64,000 bases of DNA from Pseudomonadota bacterium (GCA_022566735.1 JADFIG010000007.1:62001-126000); one strand, 5' to 3'. Positions 9,385 through 20,978 are shown, counted from the first letter of the stretch. Numbers and translations: made by a program. Notes: generated by a model not told the origin, from the letters alone.

Positions 9385-9414
9385 AAAAAACAACAGCCGG
9401 GAAGACCCGGCTGT
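9385..9414 (-). terminator. Terminator of the H-NS-like gene
   Basis: Stem ACAGCCGGG (9393-9401) pairs with CCCGGCTGT (9406-9414) over an AAGA loop. Read on the minus strand it is followed by TTGTTTTTT (9392-9385), a standard terminator. On the plus strand the tract is GT-rich, so termination of the M16 gene here would be weak. Confidence 0.85.
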
Positions 9415-9469
9415 GTGTGTGGCGAGCTGAGGGCGCCGCGGTTTGCGCGGGCCCAGCCTCGGTTTCGCC

Positions 9470-9808
9470 TCAGATGGCGAAATCTTCCAGTTTCTTGCCC
9501 GAAGCCACGGCGGCTTGAACCCACTTGGGCTGCAGGCCACGGCCCGTCCAGGTTTCACCGGTGGCCTGGTTGCGGTATTTCGGGGCGACCTTGCGGCCGG
9601 CCGTCGGGGCGGCACCTGCGCTGGCGGCCTTGCCGGGCTTGAGGCCCAGGTCGGCCACGGTCAGGCCGTGCTCGCTCAGCAGCGACTTGATCTGAGCAAT
9701 GACGTTGGCGCGCTCGGCGCGACGGGCGTCCTGCAACTGCTTTTCAAGGTCGGCGGCTTGCTTGTCCAGCGCGGCTTTTTGTGCGAGGAGTTCCTGGTAG
9801 TTGCTCAT
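9470..9808 (-). CDS. H-NS/MvaT-superfamily histone-like protein
   Basis: A 112-residue nucleoid protein. The N-terminal half is a coiled-coil oligomerisation segment (YQELLAQKAALDKQAADLEKQ). The C-terminal DNA-binding domain has KYRNQATGETWTGRGLQPKW, the conserved H-NS core in the beta-proteobacterial form (TGETWTGRGLQPKW). ATG 9808 follows AAGGAC at a good spacing; the frame extends upstream but without a better start. It is likely a global silencer of AT-rich DNA. The promoter at 9916-9943 leaves an unusually long leader of about 100 nt. Confidence 0.93.
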   Translation of the reverse strand: MSNYQELLAQKAALDKQAADLEKQLQDARRAERANVIAQIKSLLSEHGLTVADLGLKPGKAASAGAAPTAGRKVAPKYRNQATGETWTGRGLQPKWVQAAVASGKKLEDFAI

Positions 9809-9913
9809 GTGCGGTCCTTGCGGCCGGTCAGGGCCGAGATACTTATTTGATGCAGAGGGCGGGTGTGAGTCGTTCGCAGGACCGATGCCAAATCGGGTCA
9901 CTCACGATGCCGG

Positions 9914-9943
9914 ATTCTATACACAATTGTTTTGGCTCGGCAA
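9914..9943 (-). promoter_or_regulatory. Sigma-70 promoter of the H-NS-like gene
   Basis: On the minus strand TTGCCG (9943-9938) is followed by TATAGA (9921-9916, 16-nt spacer) or TAGAAT (9919-9914, 18-nt spacer). The surrounding 40 nt are AT-rich in an otherwise GC-rich region, consistent with autoregulation by an H-NS-like protein. Confidence 0.6.
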
Positions 9944-10021
9944 TTCACATATTGCAAGGCACTGTGTGAATTTGGGTGAATACCCTGATTCCTGCACAAC
10001 CTGAATGCGCGGAGGTGGCCC

Positions 10022-11299
10022 TCAGCGTCCCGTCGGGGTCCGGCCATTTTGCCGAAGCACTTCGCGGGAAATGGCCTCGCCGAGTTGGGCCACCGCCAGT
10101 GCGTAATAACTGGACTGGTTGTAGCGCGTGATGGCGTAGAAATTGACCGTGCCGGCGACGAAGCTGGGCGGCTGGCCGCCGTTGTAGAGCTGCACCAGGG
10201 CCAGCAATCCGGGATGGCGTTGGCCGGCTGCTGAAAGCGTCGCGCCTTTGCTGGCCATCTCGGCGGCGGAGAAACTCGGAACGATGTCGGGCGCCAGCAG
10301 GGTGTCCAGGGCCTCGGAGGGCTCGGGCGGGGTCACGCCGAAATAGGTGGCCTGGCCTTTTTGCCAGCCGTGCTCGGCGAGATAGCGCGCCACGCTGCCG
10401 ATGGCATCGATGGGGTTGTGGATGAGGTCGATGTGGCCGTCGCCGTCGAAGTCCACCGCGAGCTTGCGGATGGAGCTGGGCATGAACTGGGGCCAGCCGA
10501 TGGCGCCGGCGAAGGAGCCCGTCACCTGGGTGGCATCCAGGCCTTGCTCGCGGCACATCAGCAGGTAGGCGCCGAGCTCGGACTTGAAGAAGGCGCTGCG
10601 GTCGCTGCGCCCGCGCGGGAAATCCAGCGTCAGCGTGGTCAAGGCGTCCAGCACCCGGTAGCGGCCCATGTTGCGGCCGTACTGGGTTTCCACGCCCAGC
10701 ACGCCGACGATGATGTGGGCGGGCACGCCATAGGTGTCTTCGGCGCGGGTGAGCTGGTCCTGGTAGGTCCGCCAGAACTGTGCGCCGGCCTGGATGCGGG
10801 TGGGTTCGATGAAGCGGGCGCGGTAGGCGGCCCAATTCTTCGCGGTGGGCGTGGGCGGCGGCATCATGAGCCGGGGCACGCTTTCCTGGAAGCGCGCCTG
10901 AGACAGGGCGGACCAGACCCAGTCGCGCGGCAGGCCCAGGTTCTGCGCCAGCTCGGTGGCCAGGGCGGCGGCGTCGCTGCGGCCGGCGTAGCTGTCGGCC
11001 GGCACGGTGTCGTCCAGGCTTTGGGCCTCGACGTTGGGGGGGGCGATGGCGCTCGCCTGCGCGCTGTCCTGGACCCTGTCTTGCTCGCCATGGGGGGGCG
11101 TGGCGGCGGACGGCGCCGCGCTGGCAGTGGCCGCAGCCGTGGGCGTGGCTGCGGGTGCCGGGCTGGGCTGAGGCGGGGTGTCAAGGCGCACGGTGCTGCC
11201 ACAGGCGCCGAGGCCCAGGGTGATGCTGAGCGACCAGGCCAGGTGGGGTCTGCTTGATGGCGGGCGATGCGAGGGCGGCGTGTCGGTCTGGGCGGTCAT
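10022..11299 (-). CDS. mltB: MltB-type lytic murein transglycosylase (lipoprotein)
   Basis: A 425-residue lipoprotein with lipobox GLGAC (Cys33), then a Pro/Ala-rich linker to about residue 105. The catalytic domain includes the active-site glutamate in GVLGVETQYGRNMG and the MltB landmarks GYxLM-type helix (GAYLLMCREQGL), AIGWPQFMPSS and DFDGDGHIDL. It cleaves peptidoglycan glycan strands at the outer membrane, forming 1,6-anhydro-MurNAc. Its ATG overlaps the stop of the transglutaminase gene by 4 nt, making it the last gene of the moxR operon. No C-terminal peptidoglycan-binding domain is visible. Confidence 0.9.
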   Translation of the reverse strand: MTAQTDTPPSHRPPSSRPHLAWSLSITLGLGACGSTVRLDTPPQPSPAPAATPTAAATASAAPSAATPPHGEQDRVQDSAQASAIAPPNVEAQSLDDTVPADSYAGRSDAAALATELAQNLGLPRDWVWSALSQARFQESVPRLMMPPPTPTAKNWAAYRARFIEPTRIQAGAQFWRTYQDQLTRAEDTYGVPAHIIVGVLGVETQYGRNMGRYRVLDALTTLTLDFPRGRSDRSAFFKSELGAYLLMCREQGLDATQVTGSFAGAIGWPQFMPSSIRKLAVDFDGDGHIDLIHNPIDAIGSVARYLAEHGWQKGQATYFGVTPPEPSEALDTLLAPDIVPSFSAAEMASKGATLSAAGQRHPGLLALVQLYNGGQPPSFVAGTVNFYAITRYNQSSYYALAVAQLGEAISREVLRQNGRTPTGR

Positions 11300-13473
11300 G
11301 GTCTGGGGGCGCGAAGGGCGGCAGGGGAGGGGGCTGCGCGGGAGGCCGCCCACACCCGGCCAAGTTCACGCGCCTGGCGGATGGCTTGCTGGACGAGGGC
11401 GGTGGCCAGGGATGGGGCAAGAGGCCGTGTGGCAGAAGGGCCTGCGTCTGTGGCGGGGGCATAGCGCAAGGCGTCCAGTTCGACCAGGGTCTGTTGCAGC
11501 GCTGCGTGGGCCAGGGGGGCGGCCTGGGCCGCGGGGTGCGCCTGGAGTTGGCGCGACCAGGCCAGCGCGGCGGCCGGGGCGGGGCTGACGGACGGGGCCT
11601 CGAAGCCGGCTTCGAGCAGGGCCTGGTGCAGCAGCATCATCGGGCGGTGCCAGGCTGACCGGGGCGTGCGGGGGCGGCGCCACCACAGCCACACCAGGCC
11701 GCCCAGCGACAGCAGCACCAGCAGGCCGGCGCACACGCGGGCGAGGTCGGTCCAGTCGGGCGAGTTCACGCCCCAGCGCGACAGCATCGACATCTGCTGG
11801 TTGCGGGAGTACTGCAGCACCCAGATGTTCCAGCGGTGGTTGGCCGCGTCGGTGTAGGCGCGCAGGCCGCTCCACAGTGCCGGGTCCAGCCGGGACAGCG
11901 TCGCTGGCAGGCCCTGCGGATGGCGCAGCAGTGGGCGGGGGCGCTCGACGCGCTCCGGCGCCACCGCCGCGGTCGGGTCGATGCGCACCCAGCCCAGGCC
12001 TTGCTGCCAGAACTCGGCCCAGGCGTGAGCATCGCTGTTGCGCACGACGTGCAGGCCATCGACGGGGTTGAGTTCGGCGCCCTGGAAGCCCGTGACGACG
12101 CGTGCCGGCACGCCCATGGCCCGCATCACCACGACGAAAGCCGAAGCGAAATGCTCGCAAAAGCCGCTGCGCCGGTCCAGCCAGAACTGGTCGACCAGGT
12201 GGAGCACCGGGCGGCCCTGTGCGTCCAGGGCATCGTCGCCCGGGCTCAAGGTGTAGCGGAAGTCACCCTGGCGGATGTGGCGCATCACGGCCATCGCCAG
12301 GGTGCGCGCGTCGGCCTGCGCGAGGTCGGGGCGCGTGCGCAGGGCGGCGGCCCAGGCCAGGGTTCGCGGGTTGTAGCCGGCGGGCAACTGCAGCCAGCGG
12401 CGCAGCGTCAAGGCATCGGGCTCGGCGGGCGCTTCGCGGGCGCCCAGCCAGGCACGGGCGTCGATCTGGGCGCGCTCGGTCAGGGGACGGTCGGCCAGCC
12501 AGGTCAGGCCCAGGCGCTGCACCGTGGGCTCGGTCAGTGGCGGGCTGGGGGCGGCCTCCAGCGTGCCGTCGAGCAAGGGCAGCACGCGCAGGCGGTTGGG
12601 CTCCAGCGTGAGCTGGTAGCGCACGGTGCGCCCGGACAGGGTCACCTCGGGCGGCGGCCTGGTGTCGCTGGCAACGGCCGGCAGGTGCGGGTTGCCGCGT
12701 CGCAAGGCGGGCAGGGACGACGTCCAGTGCTGGCCGTCGAACAGGTCCAGCACGGGGCCGCGGAAATAGAGCTGGTCCGACGACGGGGGCGCCTGCGTGA
12801 ACCGCACCCGCAGCGCCACGCTGTCATCCTGCGCCAGCTCGGCCACGCCGCCCAGTTGCATGCGGTCGGACAGGCCGGTGCGCGCCCCGGAGTCGGCCGG
12901 CACGCTCCACAGGGGGCCGAAGCGCGGGAAGAACACGTAGAGCGCCAGCATCACCGGCACGCCCATCACCAGGCTGCGAGCCGCAGCGCCCAGGGCCGAG
13001 CCGATGCTGGGGCGGCCCACCGGGCGTTGCGCCAGCACCAGGGCGCTGAGCAGCCCCAGCAGGGCCAGCAGCATCAGCAGGGCCATGCCCATGGCCTGGG
13101 AGAACAGGAACTGCGTGAGGATGAGGAAGAAGCCCAGCGAGGTGACGACGAAGGCGTCCCGGCGGGCGCGCAGCTCCAGTGTCTTGAGGGCGGCCAGGAT
13201 GGTCACCAGGGTCACCCCCGCCTGCCGCCCGAACAGGGACTGGTGGCTCATGAGCGTGAGGCCGATGGCGGCGATCAGGCTGGCCATCAGCACCCAGCGG
13301 GGGGGCAGGGGCGCTTCCAGCCAGGCCTGGCGGCCACGCCAGACCATGGCCGCGACCGTGCCCAGCGCGCACCACAGCGGCAGGCGCTCCAGGTGCGGCG
13401 CGATGCACAGCGCCAGCACGGCCAGCAGCCAGAGGGTGTCGCGCGCGTCGCGGCTCAGCGGCGGGGCTTTCAT
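11296..13473 (-). CDS. TgpA-like membrane transglutaminase (DUF3488/Transglut_core/DUF4129)
   Basis: A 725-residue membrane protein. About six N-terminal membrane helices (residues 10-190, DUF3488) are followed by a periplasmic transglutaminase-like domain with triad Cys in SGFCEHFAS, His in SDAHAWAEFW and Asp in VRIDPTAA. One further helix (LLVLLSLGGLVWLWW) and a cytoplasmic DUF4129 tail follow. It is related to Pseudomonas TgpA, which is essential there; the substrate is unknown. ATG 13473 overlaps the DUF58 stop by 4 nt. It belongs to the conserved MoxR-DUF58-TgpA set, thought to act in envelope protein maturation. Confidence 0.92.
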   Translation of the reverse strand: MKAPPLSRDARDTLWLLAVLALCIAPHLERLPLWCALGTVAAMVWRGRQAWLEAPLPPRWVLMASLIAAIGLTLMSHQSLFGRQAGVTLVTILAALKTLELRARRDAFVVTSLGFFLILTQFLFSQAMGMALLMLLALLGLLSALVLAQRPVGRPSIGSALGAAARSLVMGVPVMLALYVFFPRFGPLWSVPADSGARTGLSDRMQLGGVAELAQDDSVALRVRFTQAPPSSDQLYFRGPVLDLFDGQHWTSSLPALRRGNPHLPAVASDTRPPPEVTLSGRTVRYQLTLEPNRLRVLPLLDGTLEAAPSPPLTEPTVQRLGLTWLADRPLTERAQIDARAWLGAREAPAEPDALTLRRWLQLPAGYNPRTLAWAAALRTRPDLAQADARTLAMAVMRHIRQGDFRYTLSPGDDALDAQGRPVLHLVDQFWLDRRSGFCEHFASAFVVVMRAMGVPARVVTGFQGAELNPVDGLHVVRNSDAHAWAEFWQQGLGWVRIDPTAAVAPERVERPRPLLRHPQGLPATLSRLDPALWSGLRAYTDAANHRWNIWVLQYSRNQQMSMLSRWGVNSPDWTDLARVCAGLLVLLSLGGLVWLWWRRPRTPRSAWHRPMMLLHQALLEAGFEAPSVSPAPAAALAWSRQLQAHPAAQAAPLAHAALQQTLVELDALRYAPATDAGPSATRPLAPSLATALVQQAIRQARELGRVWAASRAAPSPAALRAPRP

Positions 13474-14533
13474 GGCTGGCCCCTGGCGGTGTCGGGCCGA
13501 TGTTCTGGCGACCAGGTGGCCAGCGTGTCCAGGCAGCGACGCAGGTGGTGCGTGCCGCAACCGCATCCCAGGGTGTCGCCGGGCAGCCGCAGCCCATAGG
13601 CCGTGCCGCTGAGCGTGGCGTCCTGCTCGGCCTGGACCAGCCAGCTGGCCAGCCGCGACAACCGGGCTTCCAGCGGGAGGCCCTGCAGGCCCGGGCTCAG
13701 GTCGTAGTCCAGCCAGCGCTCGGGGGCGCTGCCACCGGTGGGTTCACGGCTGACCAGGGTGCCGCTGGTGGCCAGCGTGCGGCTGGATTTCTTCCAGGAC
13801 ACCCAGCGCAAGGGGTCGCCGCGGCGGTGGTCGCGCAGCCCTTCGGGCATGTCGGCGTCGCGCGGCAGGCGGGCGGTGTGCGGTGTGCGGGTGTCTGTGC
13901 CGGGCGTTTCGGGCAGCGGCGGGGCGTGGGGGTCCAGCGCCGGCCAGACCAGCACGCGCGAATGCGGGCGCCAGAACGCCCAGGCACGCAACAGGCCCAG
14001 GGGGTAGCGTGTCTCGATGGTCAGGCGCGGCAGCGTCAGCCAGCCGCGCTGGGTCGTGGGCAGGTCCACGTCCACGCTGCCTTCGCTGCCAGCGGGCAGG
14101 TCCAGGTGCTGTGGCGGGCTGCTGGCGCCGGCGCCCCGCGGCAGGCTGCGCGCATCCACCCCGATCTGCAGGCCAAAGCGTCCCAGGCGGCGGTGCTGGT
14201 TGTTCAGGGCCACGGGCAGGCGCAGCACCTCGCCGGCATGCACGCTGTGCAGGCTCAGCAGGCGCAGGCTCACGCCCTGCAGGTTGCCGTGGGTCTGGTA
14301 GATGGCGGCCATGCCGCAGCCGCCCAGCAAGAAGGCCAAGGCATAGCCCAGGTTGATCTGCTCGTTGATGGAGGCCAGCAGCAGCACGGCCACCACCACG
14401 GCAAAGCTCCACCCCGCACGGGTCGGCAGGATGTAGAGGTTGCGTTGCGTCAGGCGGATCTGGTCCTGCCGGGGCAGCCGGGCTTCCCACCAGTCTGACC
14501 AGCGCTGGCGCAGGGTGGTCGGCACGCGCGGCT

Positions 14534-14537
<4 letters not shown>
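13470..14537 (-). CDS. DUF58 domain membrane protein
   Basis: A 355-residue protein with two membrane helices near residues 40-85 (GWSFAVVVAVLLLASINEQ; LGYALAFLLGGCGMAAIY), then a beta-rich extracytoplasmic/cytosolic region. The DUF58 core (about 195-300) contains the family landmark RDYRRGDPLR-like sequence LRDHRRGDPLRWVSWKKSSR. DUF58 proteins have a vWA-like fold and are almost always partnered with MoxR ATPases. Both neighbours overlap it by 4 nt (ATGA), so expression is tightly coupled. Confidence 0.9.
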
Positions 14538-15496
<959 letters not shown>

Positions 15497-15545
15497 GACG
15501 GCACCTTAACCCAATCCTGCACCCGGTGCGGTGCAATTCTGATCC

Positions 15546-16481
15546 ATGACCACCGGCTATTTTTCACACCCTGACTGCCTGGCACACGACATGGGCGCAG
15601 GGCACCCGGAATGCCCGGGCCGCATCCATGCCATCGAGGATCACTTGCGCGCGGTGGGGCTGGACACGCTGATGGTCGCGCCGGACGTGCCCATGGCTTC
15701 CAACCAGGACCTGGCCCTGGCCCACGACCTGAACTACGTCCTCACGCTCGACGACTTCCTGCAGCAACTCGAAGCCACCGGTGACTCGCGTGCCCTCGAC
15801 CCCGACACCTGGGCCAGCCCCGGCACCCGGGCGGCGGCCTGGCGTGCGGCGGGGGCCGCGGTGGCTGCGACGGACGCCGTCATCGACGGCCGCCTGGACA
15901 ATGCCTTCTGCGCGGTGCGCCCGCCCGGCCACCACGCCACGCACAACCAGACCATGGGCTTTTGCTTCTTCAACAACGTGGCCGTGGCCGCCCGCCATGC
16001 CCTCGACGTGCGCGGCCTGCAGCGCGTGGCCATCGTGGATTTCGACGTCCACCATGGCAACGGCACCGAAGACATCTTCGCGGGCGACGACCGCGTGCTC
16101 ATGGTCGGCTTCTTCCAGCACCCTTTCTACCCCTACAGCGGGGCCGAGAGCCGCGCCGGCAACATGGTCAACGTGCCGGTGCCCGCGCGCAGCGACGGCC
16201 GCCTGCTGCGCGATGTGGTCGACAGCTACTGGATGTACCGCCTGGAGGAATTCAAGCCCGAGATGATCTTCATCTCCGCGGGCTTCGATGCCCACCGGGA
16301 AGACGAGATGGGCGGCCTGGGCATGGTCGAGGCCGATTACGCCTGGATCACCGCCAAGGTCATGCAGGTGGCCGACGCCAGCGCCAAGGGGCGCATCGTC
16401 TCCTGCCTGGAAGGCGGCTACAACCTCAGCGCGCTGGCCCGCAGCGTGGCCGCGCACGTGCGCACCCTGATCGAAAACTGA
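15546..16481 (+). CDS. Histone deacetylase-family zinc amidohydrolase
   Basis: A 311-residue class II HDAC-like enzyme. Conserved elements are RPPGHHA with the catalytic pair H129-H130, the zinc ligands D167 and H169 in DFDVHHGNGTED, and the third ligand region SAGFDAHREDEMGG. Bacterial members hydrolyse acetylated polyamines or other acetamides (acetylpolyamine amidohydrolase/AcuC type); the exact substrate cannot be told. It is a cytoplasmic protein with no signal peptide. The mscS gene begins 13 nt after the stop, so the two are probably one transcript leading into psd-pssA-leuA. Confidence 0.9.
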   Translation: MTTGYFSHPDCLAHDMGAGHPECPGRIHAIEDHLRAVGLDTLMVAPDVPMASNQDLALAHDLNYVLTLDDFLQQLEATGDSRALDPDTWASPGTRAAAWRAAGAAVAATDAVIDGRLDNAFCAVRPPGHHATHNQTMGFCFFNNVAVAARHALDVRGLQRVAIVDFDVHHGNGTEDIFAGDDRVLMVGFFQHPFYPYSGAESRAGNMVNVPVPARSDGRLLRDVVDSYWMYRLEEFKPEMIFISAGFDAHREDEMGGLGMVEADYAWITAKVMQVADASAKGRIVSCLEGGYNLSALARSVAAHVRTLIEN

Positions 16482-16494
16482 CCGAGCCCGACCC

Positions 16495-17862
16495 GTGTCC
16501 CTGTTCGCCCTGCCCATGGCCGTGAGCACGCCCCACGCCACCCACCCGCTCAGCGCCGATGAGCTCGCCCAGCTCCTGACCCAGTTGCAGCAGCCCACGG
16601 TGCTGGCCGAAGTGGCCGCGCTGGCGGCCTGCCTGGGCCTGGCCTGGCTGCTGGTGCGGCTGTGGCGCGGCGCGCACAGCGATGCGCCCTCCATCTGGTT
16701 CGGCCGCAAGGTCTTCGACGGCATCCTCTTCCCGCTGGTGGCCCTGATGCTGGCCCTGGCCGCGCGCCGTGCGCTGCTCGACGTCATCCCGCTGCCGGTG
16801 TTCCGCCTGGCCATCCCGGTGCTGTCCTCGCTGGCCGTCATCCGCCTGACGGTGAAGGTGCTGGGCGCGGCCTTCCCCAACTCCACCACGGTGCGGGTGG
16901 TGGAGCGCACGGTGTCCTGGCTGGCCTGGCTGGCCACGGTGCTGTGGGTCACGGGCGTGATGCCGCTGGTGCTCGATGAACTCGACCAGGTGACCTGGAA
17001 AATCGGCTCGGGCGAGGTCAGCCTGCGCAAGGTCATCGAGGGCTCGCTCAGCGCCATCCTGGTGATGATCCTGTCGCTGTCGATCTCCTCGGCCATCGAG
17101 TCCAGGCTGCTCAAGGGCGCCACCGACAACCTCTCGATGCGCAAGATGGCCGCCAACGTGCTGCGCGCGCTGCTGCTGGCCGTGGGGCTGATGCTGGCGC
17201 TGTCGGCGGTGGGGATCGATCTGACCGCGCTGTCGGTGCTGGGCGGCGCCGTCGGCGTGGGCCTGGGCTTCGGCCTGCAGAAGCTCGCGGCCAACTACGT
17301 CAGCGGCTTTGTCATCCTGGCCGAGCGCTCGCTGCGCATCGGTGACCTCGTGCGGGTGGACAACTTCGAGGGCGTCATCACCGACATCAACACCCGCTTC
17401 ACCGTGCTGCGCTCGGCCTCGGGGCGCGAGTCCATCGTGCCCAACGAGGTGCTCATCACCCAGCGCGTGGAAAACGCCTCCCTGGCCGATCGCCGCGTGC
17501 TGCTGACCACGGTGGTGCAGGTGGCCTATGGCACCGACCTGAACGCCGTGATGCCCGAGTTGCAGTCGGCGGTGGCGGCCATTCCCCGGGTGCTGGACGA
17601 TCCGGCGCCCTCGGTGCTGCTGTCGAACTTCGCCGCCGACGGGCTGGAGCTGACCGTGGCGTTCTGGATCGCCGATCCGGAGGCCGGCCAGCTGGGCGCG
17701 CGCTCGGCGGTCAACCTGGCGGTGCTGGACACGCTCAACCGCCTGGGCGTGGACATTCCCTTCCCGCAGCGGGTGGTGCGCCATCTGCCGCCGGTGTGGC
17801 CACCGGTCCCGCCGCTGGCACCGCCAGCTGGGCCGCTTGAGGTATCCTCACCGACACCATGA
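16495..17862 (+). CDS. MscS-family small-conductance mechanosensitive channel
   Basis: A 455-residue membrane protein with about five hydrophobic helices (residues 35-285) before the MscS core. The pore helix region [22 protein letters not shown] and the beta domain [23 protein letters not shown] are diagnostic. It opens under membrane tension to release solutes in hypo-osmotic shock. The start is uncertain: GTG 16495 (used) or ATG 16516, neither with a strong ribosome site. Its TGA overlaps the psd ATG (ATGA at 17859-17862), so it is translationally coupled to phospholipid synthesis genes. ilvC, a frequent neighbour of this psd in related genomes, is absent. Confidence 0.9.
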   Translation: MSLFALPMAVSTPHATHPLSADELAQLLTQLQQPTVLAEVAALAACLGLAWLLVRLWRGAHSDAPSIWFGRKVFDGILFPLVALMLALAARRALLDVIPLPVFRLAIPVLSSLAVIRLTVKVLGAAFPNSTTVRVVERTVSWLAWLATVLWVTGVMPLVLDELDQVTWKIGSGEVSLRKVIEGSLSAILVMILSLSISSAIESRLLKGATDNLSMRKMAANVLRALLLAVGLMLALSAVGIDLTALSVLGGAVGVGLGFGLQKLAANYVSGFVILAERSLRIGDLVRVDNFEGVITDINTRFTVLRSASGRESIVPNEVLITQRVENASLADRRVLLTTVVQVAYGTDLNAVMPELQSAVAAIPRVLDDPAPSVLLSNFAADGLELTVAFWIADPEAGQLGARSAVNLAVLDTLNRLGVDIPFPQRVVRHLPPVWPPVPPLAPPAGPLEVSSPTP

Positions 17863-18506
17863 TGTCATCTTTGTATCTGTTTGCGCGTGGCCATCGCCTG
17901 CTGACGGCGGTCGTCGTGCTGTTCACGCTGGGCCTGGCCTGGCTGCTGGGCGATGGCTGGGGGCTGCTGTTCTCGGTCCTGATGGCGGCACTGGCCGTCC
18001 TGCTGTGGCGCGATGCGCCCCGGGCGGTGCCCACGCAAAGCGGTGCGGTGCTGTCGCCGGCCGATGGCCGCGTGGTCCGCATCGAAAAAGCCCGCGACCC
18101 CTACGCCGACCGCGATGCCCTGCGCATCAGCGTGTTCATGAACCTGTTCGACGCCCATGCCAACCGCGCCAGCGTGGACGGTGTGATCCGGCAAGTGCAG
18201 TATTTCCCGGGGGCGGCCATCAGCACCGACCTGGACACCGCCTCGGCCCGCCACGAGCGCAATGCCGTGGTCATCGAATCCAATGGCGAGTTGGTGACGC
18301 TGGTGCAGGTGGCCGGCCTGATCGCGCGGCGCATCCTGTGCACGGTCAAGCCGGGTGACACGCTCACCCGCGGCCAGCGCTATGGCCTCATCCGCTTTGG
18401 CTCGCGCGTCGACATCTACCTGCCGCCGCACGCCGTGCCCAAGGTGGCGCCGGGCGAGCGGGTGTCTGCCACCACGACCATCCTGGCCACCCTCGCCAAT
18501 GCATGA
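17859..18506 (+). CDS. psd: Phosphatidylserine decarboxylase, short type
   Basis: A 215-residue decarboxylase that turns phosphatidylserine into phosphatidylethanolamine at the inner membrane. Two membrane helices occupy residues 10-48. The catalytic part shows [23 protein letters not shown] and the self-cleavage site [10 protein letters not shown], where Ser182 would become the pyruvoyl group. This is the compact class (about 210 residues) usual in Burkholderiales next to pssA. A second, longer Psd is encoded at 50413-51297. It overlaps mscS by 4 nt upstream and pssA downstream. Confidence 0.95.
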   Translation: MMSSLYLFARGHRLLTAVVVLFTLGLAWLLGDGWGLLFSVLMAALAVLLWRDAPRAVPTQSGAVLSPADGRVVRIEKARDPYADRDALRISVFMNLFDAHANRASVDGVIRQVQYFPGAAISTDLDTASARHERNAVVIESNGELVTLVQVAGLIARRILCTVKPGDTLTRGQRYGLIRFGSRVDIYLPPHAVPKVAPGERVSATTTILATLANA

Positions 18507-19335
18507 ACAACGCATGAGCTCGACCGACCCCACCCCGGACATCGACCCGACCGAGCTGCACCGTCCGCGCCGCAAGGGCATCTACATCCTGCCCAACCTG
18601 TTCACGCTGGCGGCGCTGTTCGGCGGCTTCTACGCCATCGTCATGGCCATGAACGGCCAGTTCGAGCAGGCCGCCGTCGGCATCTTCTGCGCCATGGTGC
18701 TCGACAGCCTGGACGGCCGCGTGGCGCGCATGACCCACACCCAGAGCGCCTTCGGCGAGCAGATGGACAGCCTCTCCGACATGGTGTCCTTCGGTGCCGC
18801 GCCGGCCCTCATCGTCTATGAGTGGGCGCTCAAGGGCATGGGCAAGCTGGGCTGGATCGCCGCTTTCGTCTACTGCTCGGGCGCTGCGCTGCGCCTGGCC
18901 CGCTTCAACACCAACATCGCCGTGGTGGACCGCCGCTTCTTCCAGGGCCTGCCCAGCCCGGCGGCGGCGGCGCTGGTCGTGGGCTTCATCTGGGTGGTGA
19001 CGGACGCCGGCTACAGCCCGCAGACCACGCCCTGGCTGGTCTGGCTGGCCTGCGCGCTGACGCTGTACGCGGGCCTGACCATGGTCACCAACATCCCCTT
19101 CTACAGCTTCAAGGACGTCAGCTTCAAGCGCACGGTGCCCTTCATCGTGATCGTGGCCATCGCCCTGGGCATTTCCGTCATCACGATCCACCCGCCCATC
19201 GTCCTCTTTGCCATCTTCATGTTCTACGGCCTGTCGGGCTACGGCGTGTTCGTCATCAAATGGCGACGCGGCCGTCCGGTGAGCGTGATCTCCACCTCCA
19301 CCGACGAGCCCGACGAAGAAGGCCTCCACCGCTGA
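18499..19335 (+). CDS. pssA: CDP-diacylglycerol-serine O-phosphatidyltransferase
   Basis: A 278-residue integral membrane enzyme that makes phosphatidylserine, the substrate of the adjacent Psd. The CDP-alcohol phosphotransferase motif DGRVAR...[10 protein letters not shown] (about residues 73-95) carries the catalytic aspartates. About eight hydrophobic helices follow [21 protein letters not shown] 18499 overlaps psd by 8 nt; ATG 18514 is equally possible because neither has a clear ribosome site. leuA follows after 25 nt, the usual betaproteobacterial order. Confidence 0.95.
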   Translation: MHEQRMSSTDPTPDIDPTELHRPRRKGIYILPNLFTLAALFGGFYAIVMAMNGQFEQAAVGIFCAMVLDSLDGRVARMTHTQSAFGEQMDSLSDMVSFGAAPALIVYEWALKGMGKLGWIAAFVYCSGAALRLARFNTNIAVVDRRFFQGLPSPAAAALVVGFIWVVTDAGYSPQTTPWLVWLACALTLYAGLTMVTNIPFYSFKDVSFKRTVPFIVIVAIALGISVITIHPPIVLFAIFMFYGLSGYGVFVIKWRRGRPVSVISTSTDEPDEEGLHR

Positions 19336-19360
19336 CCGGCGCTGCTGACCGAGTGACCCC

Positions 19361-20902
19361 ATGACCGACAAGCTCATCATTTTCGACACCACCCTGCGCG
19401 ATGGCGAACAGTCGCCCGGCGCCTCCATGACCCGCGAAGAAAAGCTGCGCATCGCCCGCCAGCTGGAGCGCCTCAAGGTGGACGTCATCGAAGCCGGCTT
19501 TGCCGCATCTTCCAACGGCGACTTCGAGGCCATCAAGGCCATCGCCGACGCCATCAAGGAGTCGACCGTCTGCTCGCTGGCCCGTGCCAACGACCGCGAC
19601 ATCGCCCGCGCCGCCGAGGCCCTCAAGGGCGCGAACGCCTGGCGCATCCACACCTTCATCGCCACCTCTGCGCTGCACATGGAAAAGAAGCTGCGCATGA
19701 GCCCGGAGCAGGTGCTGGAGCAGGCGAAGCTGTCGGTGAAGTTCGCCCGCAACCTGACGGCCGATGTCGAGTTTTCGGCCGAGGACGGCTACCGCTCGGA
19801 CCTCGATTTCCTGGCCCGCGTCTGCGAAGCCGTCATCAACCAAGGCGCCACCACCATCAACATCCCCGACACGGTGGGCTATGCCATCCCCGAGCTGTAC
19901 GGCAACTTCATCCGCGAACTGCGCCAGAAGGTGCCCAACTCCGACAAGGCGATCTGGTCGGTGCATTGCCACAACGACCTGGGCATGGCCGTGGCCAACT
20001 CCCTGGCCGGCGTGAAGATCGGCGGGGCCCGCCAGGTCGAGTGCACCATCAACGGCCTGGGCGAGCGCGCCGGCAACTGCGCGCTGGAAGAGGTCGTGAT
20101 GGCCGTGAAGACGCGCCGCGATTACTTCGGCCTGGACGTGGGCATCGAGACCACCCAGATCATGCCGGCCTCCCGCCTGGTGTCGCAGACCACCGGCTTC
20201 GTCGTGCAGCCCAACAAGGCCGTGGTCGGCGCCAACGCCTTCGCCCACGCCTCCGGCATCCACCAGGATGGCGTGCTCAAGGCGCGTGACACCTACGAAA
20301 TCATGCGCGCGGAAGACGTGGGCTGGGCCGCCAACAAGATCGTGCTGGGCAAGCTGTCGGGCCGCAACGCCTTCAAGCAGCGCCTGCAGGAGTTGGGCAT
20401 CGAGCTGGATTCGGAAGCCGAAATCAATGCGGCCTTCGCCAAGTTCAAGGAACTGGCCGACCGCAAGAGCGAGATTTTCGACGAGGACATCATTGCCCTG
20501 GTCGGCGACGAAAGCGTCACCAGCGAGCAGGAGCACTACCGCCTGGTGGCCCTGTCGCAGCGCTCCGAGATGGGTGAACGCCCTCATGCCGACGTGGTTT
20601 TTGCCGCGGGTGGCGTCGAGCACCGCAGCAGCGCCGAAGGCAACGGTCCGGTGGACGCCTCGGTCAAGGCCATCGAGGCCGTCGTGAAAAGTGGCGCGGA
20701 AATGGTCCTCTACTCGGTCAATGCCATCACCTCGGGAAGCACAGAATCCCAGGGAGAGGTGACGGTCCGCCTGCAGCACAGCGGCCGGGTCGTCAACGGC
20801 GTCGGGGCCGATCCGGACATCGTGGTGGCGTCTGCCAAAGCCTATCTGTCTGCGTTGAACAAGCTGCACAGCAAGGCCGAGAGGGTGGCAGCCCAGGGTT
20901 GA
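19361..20902 (+). CDS. leuA: 2-isopropylmalate synthase
   Basis: A 513-residue enzyme committing 2-ketoisovalerate and acetyl-CoA to leucine synthesis. The N-terminal TIM barrel has the start motif [14 protein letters not shown] and the metal site [23 protein letters not shown] and HASGIHQDG are also present. The C-terminal LeuA dimer/regulatory domain (about 390-505) implies leucine feedback inhibition. It is the last gene of the psd-pssA-leuA unit, followed by the terminator at 20948-20978. No leader peptide or T-box is visible ahead of it. Confidence 0.97.
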   Translation: MTDKLIIFDTTLRDGEQSPGASMTREEKLRIARQLERLKVDVIEAGFAASSNGDFEAIKAIADAIKESTVCSLARANDRDIARAAEALKGANAWRIHTFIATSALHMEKKLRMSPEQVLEQAKLSVKFARNLTADVEFSAEDGYRSDLDFLARVCEAVINQGATTINIPDTVGYAIPELYGNFIRELRQKVPNSDKAIWSVHCHNDLGMAVANSLAGVKIGGARQVECTINGLGERAGNCALEEVVMAVKTRRDYFGLDVGIETTQIMPASRLVSQTTGFVVQPNKAVVGANAFAHASGIHQDGVLKARDTYEIMRAEDVGWAANKIVLGKLSGRNAFKQRLQELGIELDSEAEINAAFAKFKELADRKSEIFDEDIIALVGDESVTSEQEHYRLVALSQRSEMGERPHADVVFAAGGVEHRSSAEGNGPVDASVKAIEAVVKSGAEMVLYSVNAITSGSTESQGEVTVRLQHSGRVVNGVGADPDIVVASAKAYLSALNKLHSKAERVAAQG

Positions 20903-20947
20903 CACAGCCCCCAAGGTGGCCGAATTCCACAGGCCACTTCATGAAAG

Positions 20948-20978
20948 ACGCGTAAGTCTTTGATCTTGCGCGTTTTTT
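20948..20978 (+). terminator. Terminator after leuA
   Basis: ACGCGTAAG (20948-20956) pairs with CTTGCGCGT (20965-20973), including one G-T wobble, and runs into TTTTTT. It closes the psd-pssA-leuA transcript. Confidence 0.85.

Noticed and set aside
16495..20902. A leucine attenuator or T-box ahead of leuA
   Set aside because: The 25-nt gap after pssA has no leader peptide with leucine codons and no terminator-antiterminator pair.
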